Positions 63,728-64,000 of a stretch of 64,000 nucleotides of DNA are shown here, piece by piece. Below the pieces are notes generated by a model. That model was given only the letters and a program-made list of their open reading frames with translations. It did no database searches and was not told the origin of the DNA. This DNA comes from Saturnia japonica (taxonomy: Eukaryota > Arthropoda > Insecta > Lepidoptera > Saturniidae), in assembly GCA_033032175.1 (NCBI GenBank), contig CM065304.1, positions 7,502,001-7,566,000 on the forward strand, written 5' to 3'. Within the stretch, counting starts at the first letter, position 1; the number at the start of each line of letters is the position of its first letter. Made by a program: the position numbers and the translations under genes.

Positions 63728-64000
63728 GTATAAATATATATTAGTTACGACAATTAGCATCGGTAACATCGACGTGAGTTCGATTCCCTAGCGACCACCC
63801 ACGAGTTGAAATTCTGCCATCAATCACTTATAGGCGTGTTCCGGCAGATTCTCTCCACTAGGCTGAACATATCTTGAAACGCGCAGTCACTTAGAAACAT
63901 ATGAGCTTGTGGTCGAATGCGAAACCAATAAAGTATAAAAAAAAAAATCCTGTAATTTGTTTGTTTAATTGGACAATAATAGTTATTTAATTAAATATTA
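63728..64000. other. Intron side, window end
   Basis: No gene. A run of A at about 63940-63949 may mark a SINE or LINE end. Confidence 0.45.

Noticed and set aside
1..64000. CRISPR array or bacterial operon
   Set aside because: No regularly spaced repeats of that kind, and introns plus animal transposons show eukaryotic DNA.

Overview
The window looks like moth or butterfly (lepidopteran) DNA: AT-rich, intron-bearing, and packed with insect-type mobile elements. These include tRNA-derived SINEs with B-box heads, RTE-like LINE tails ('tgcccgcggct' starts, 'acaaacagacagac' ends), and Jockey, R1 and R4/Dong LINEs. There are also copia, gypsy and BEL/Pao retrotransposons, and hAT, P-element, Merlin and Helitron DNA elements. 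I see no complete, undamaged protein-coding gene. Nearly every reading frame carries stops, frameshifts or internal deletions. I find no rRNA gene, stand-alone tRNA gene, CRISPR or bacterial feature. Density of nested repeats plus broken host-gene copies would suit a lepidopteran W chromosome or other non-recombining heterochromatin. That is an inference only.

Layout. 0-10 kb: R4/Dong LINE relic, Jockey LINE relic (-), copia relic (-), Merlin transposase relic (-), and a P-element-type transposase relic (+) that keeps an intron. 11.4-16.3 kb: a 3.9-kb hAT transposon with terminal inverted repeats and an 8-bp target duplication, inside a longer unclassified repeat. 16.3-19.9 kb: AT-rich DNA without genes. 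19.9-32 kb: a large inverted duplication. Each arm carries a dead gypsy element (one LTR, gag, protease, part of RT) preceded by an unclassified ORF family with the motif YSDNCCGQ. The left arm alone is interrupted by the 5' part of an R1-type LINE. 32.7-36.2 kb: three exons (-) of a nucleotide-sugar transporter gene resembling SLC35C2. 37-40.2 kb: BEL/Pao relic (-). 40.4-46.4 kb: a second copy of the hAT composite, with the same target duplication, so it arose by duplication of the locus and not by a second insertion. 46.4-51.9 kb: RTE tails and a Jockey LINE broken by an 858-bp miniature LTR element (TRIM). 52.4 kb to the end: at least eight colinear, decayed exons of a laminin alpha gene (+) separated by introns full of SINEs, a Helitron scrap and a fold-back element.

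Within-window comparisons give relative dates. The LINE entered the left arm after the inversion-duplication. A 291-bp GC-rich insert and two ~75-90-bp retroposons entered the second hAT composite after it separated from the first. The TRIM, with nearly identical LTRs, is probably among the youngest insertions. The most noteworthy items are the inverted duplication with its YSDNCC ORF family, the very short poly(A) retroposon with filled and empty sites in the same window, and the paired hAT composites.
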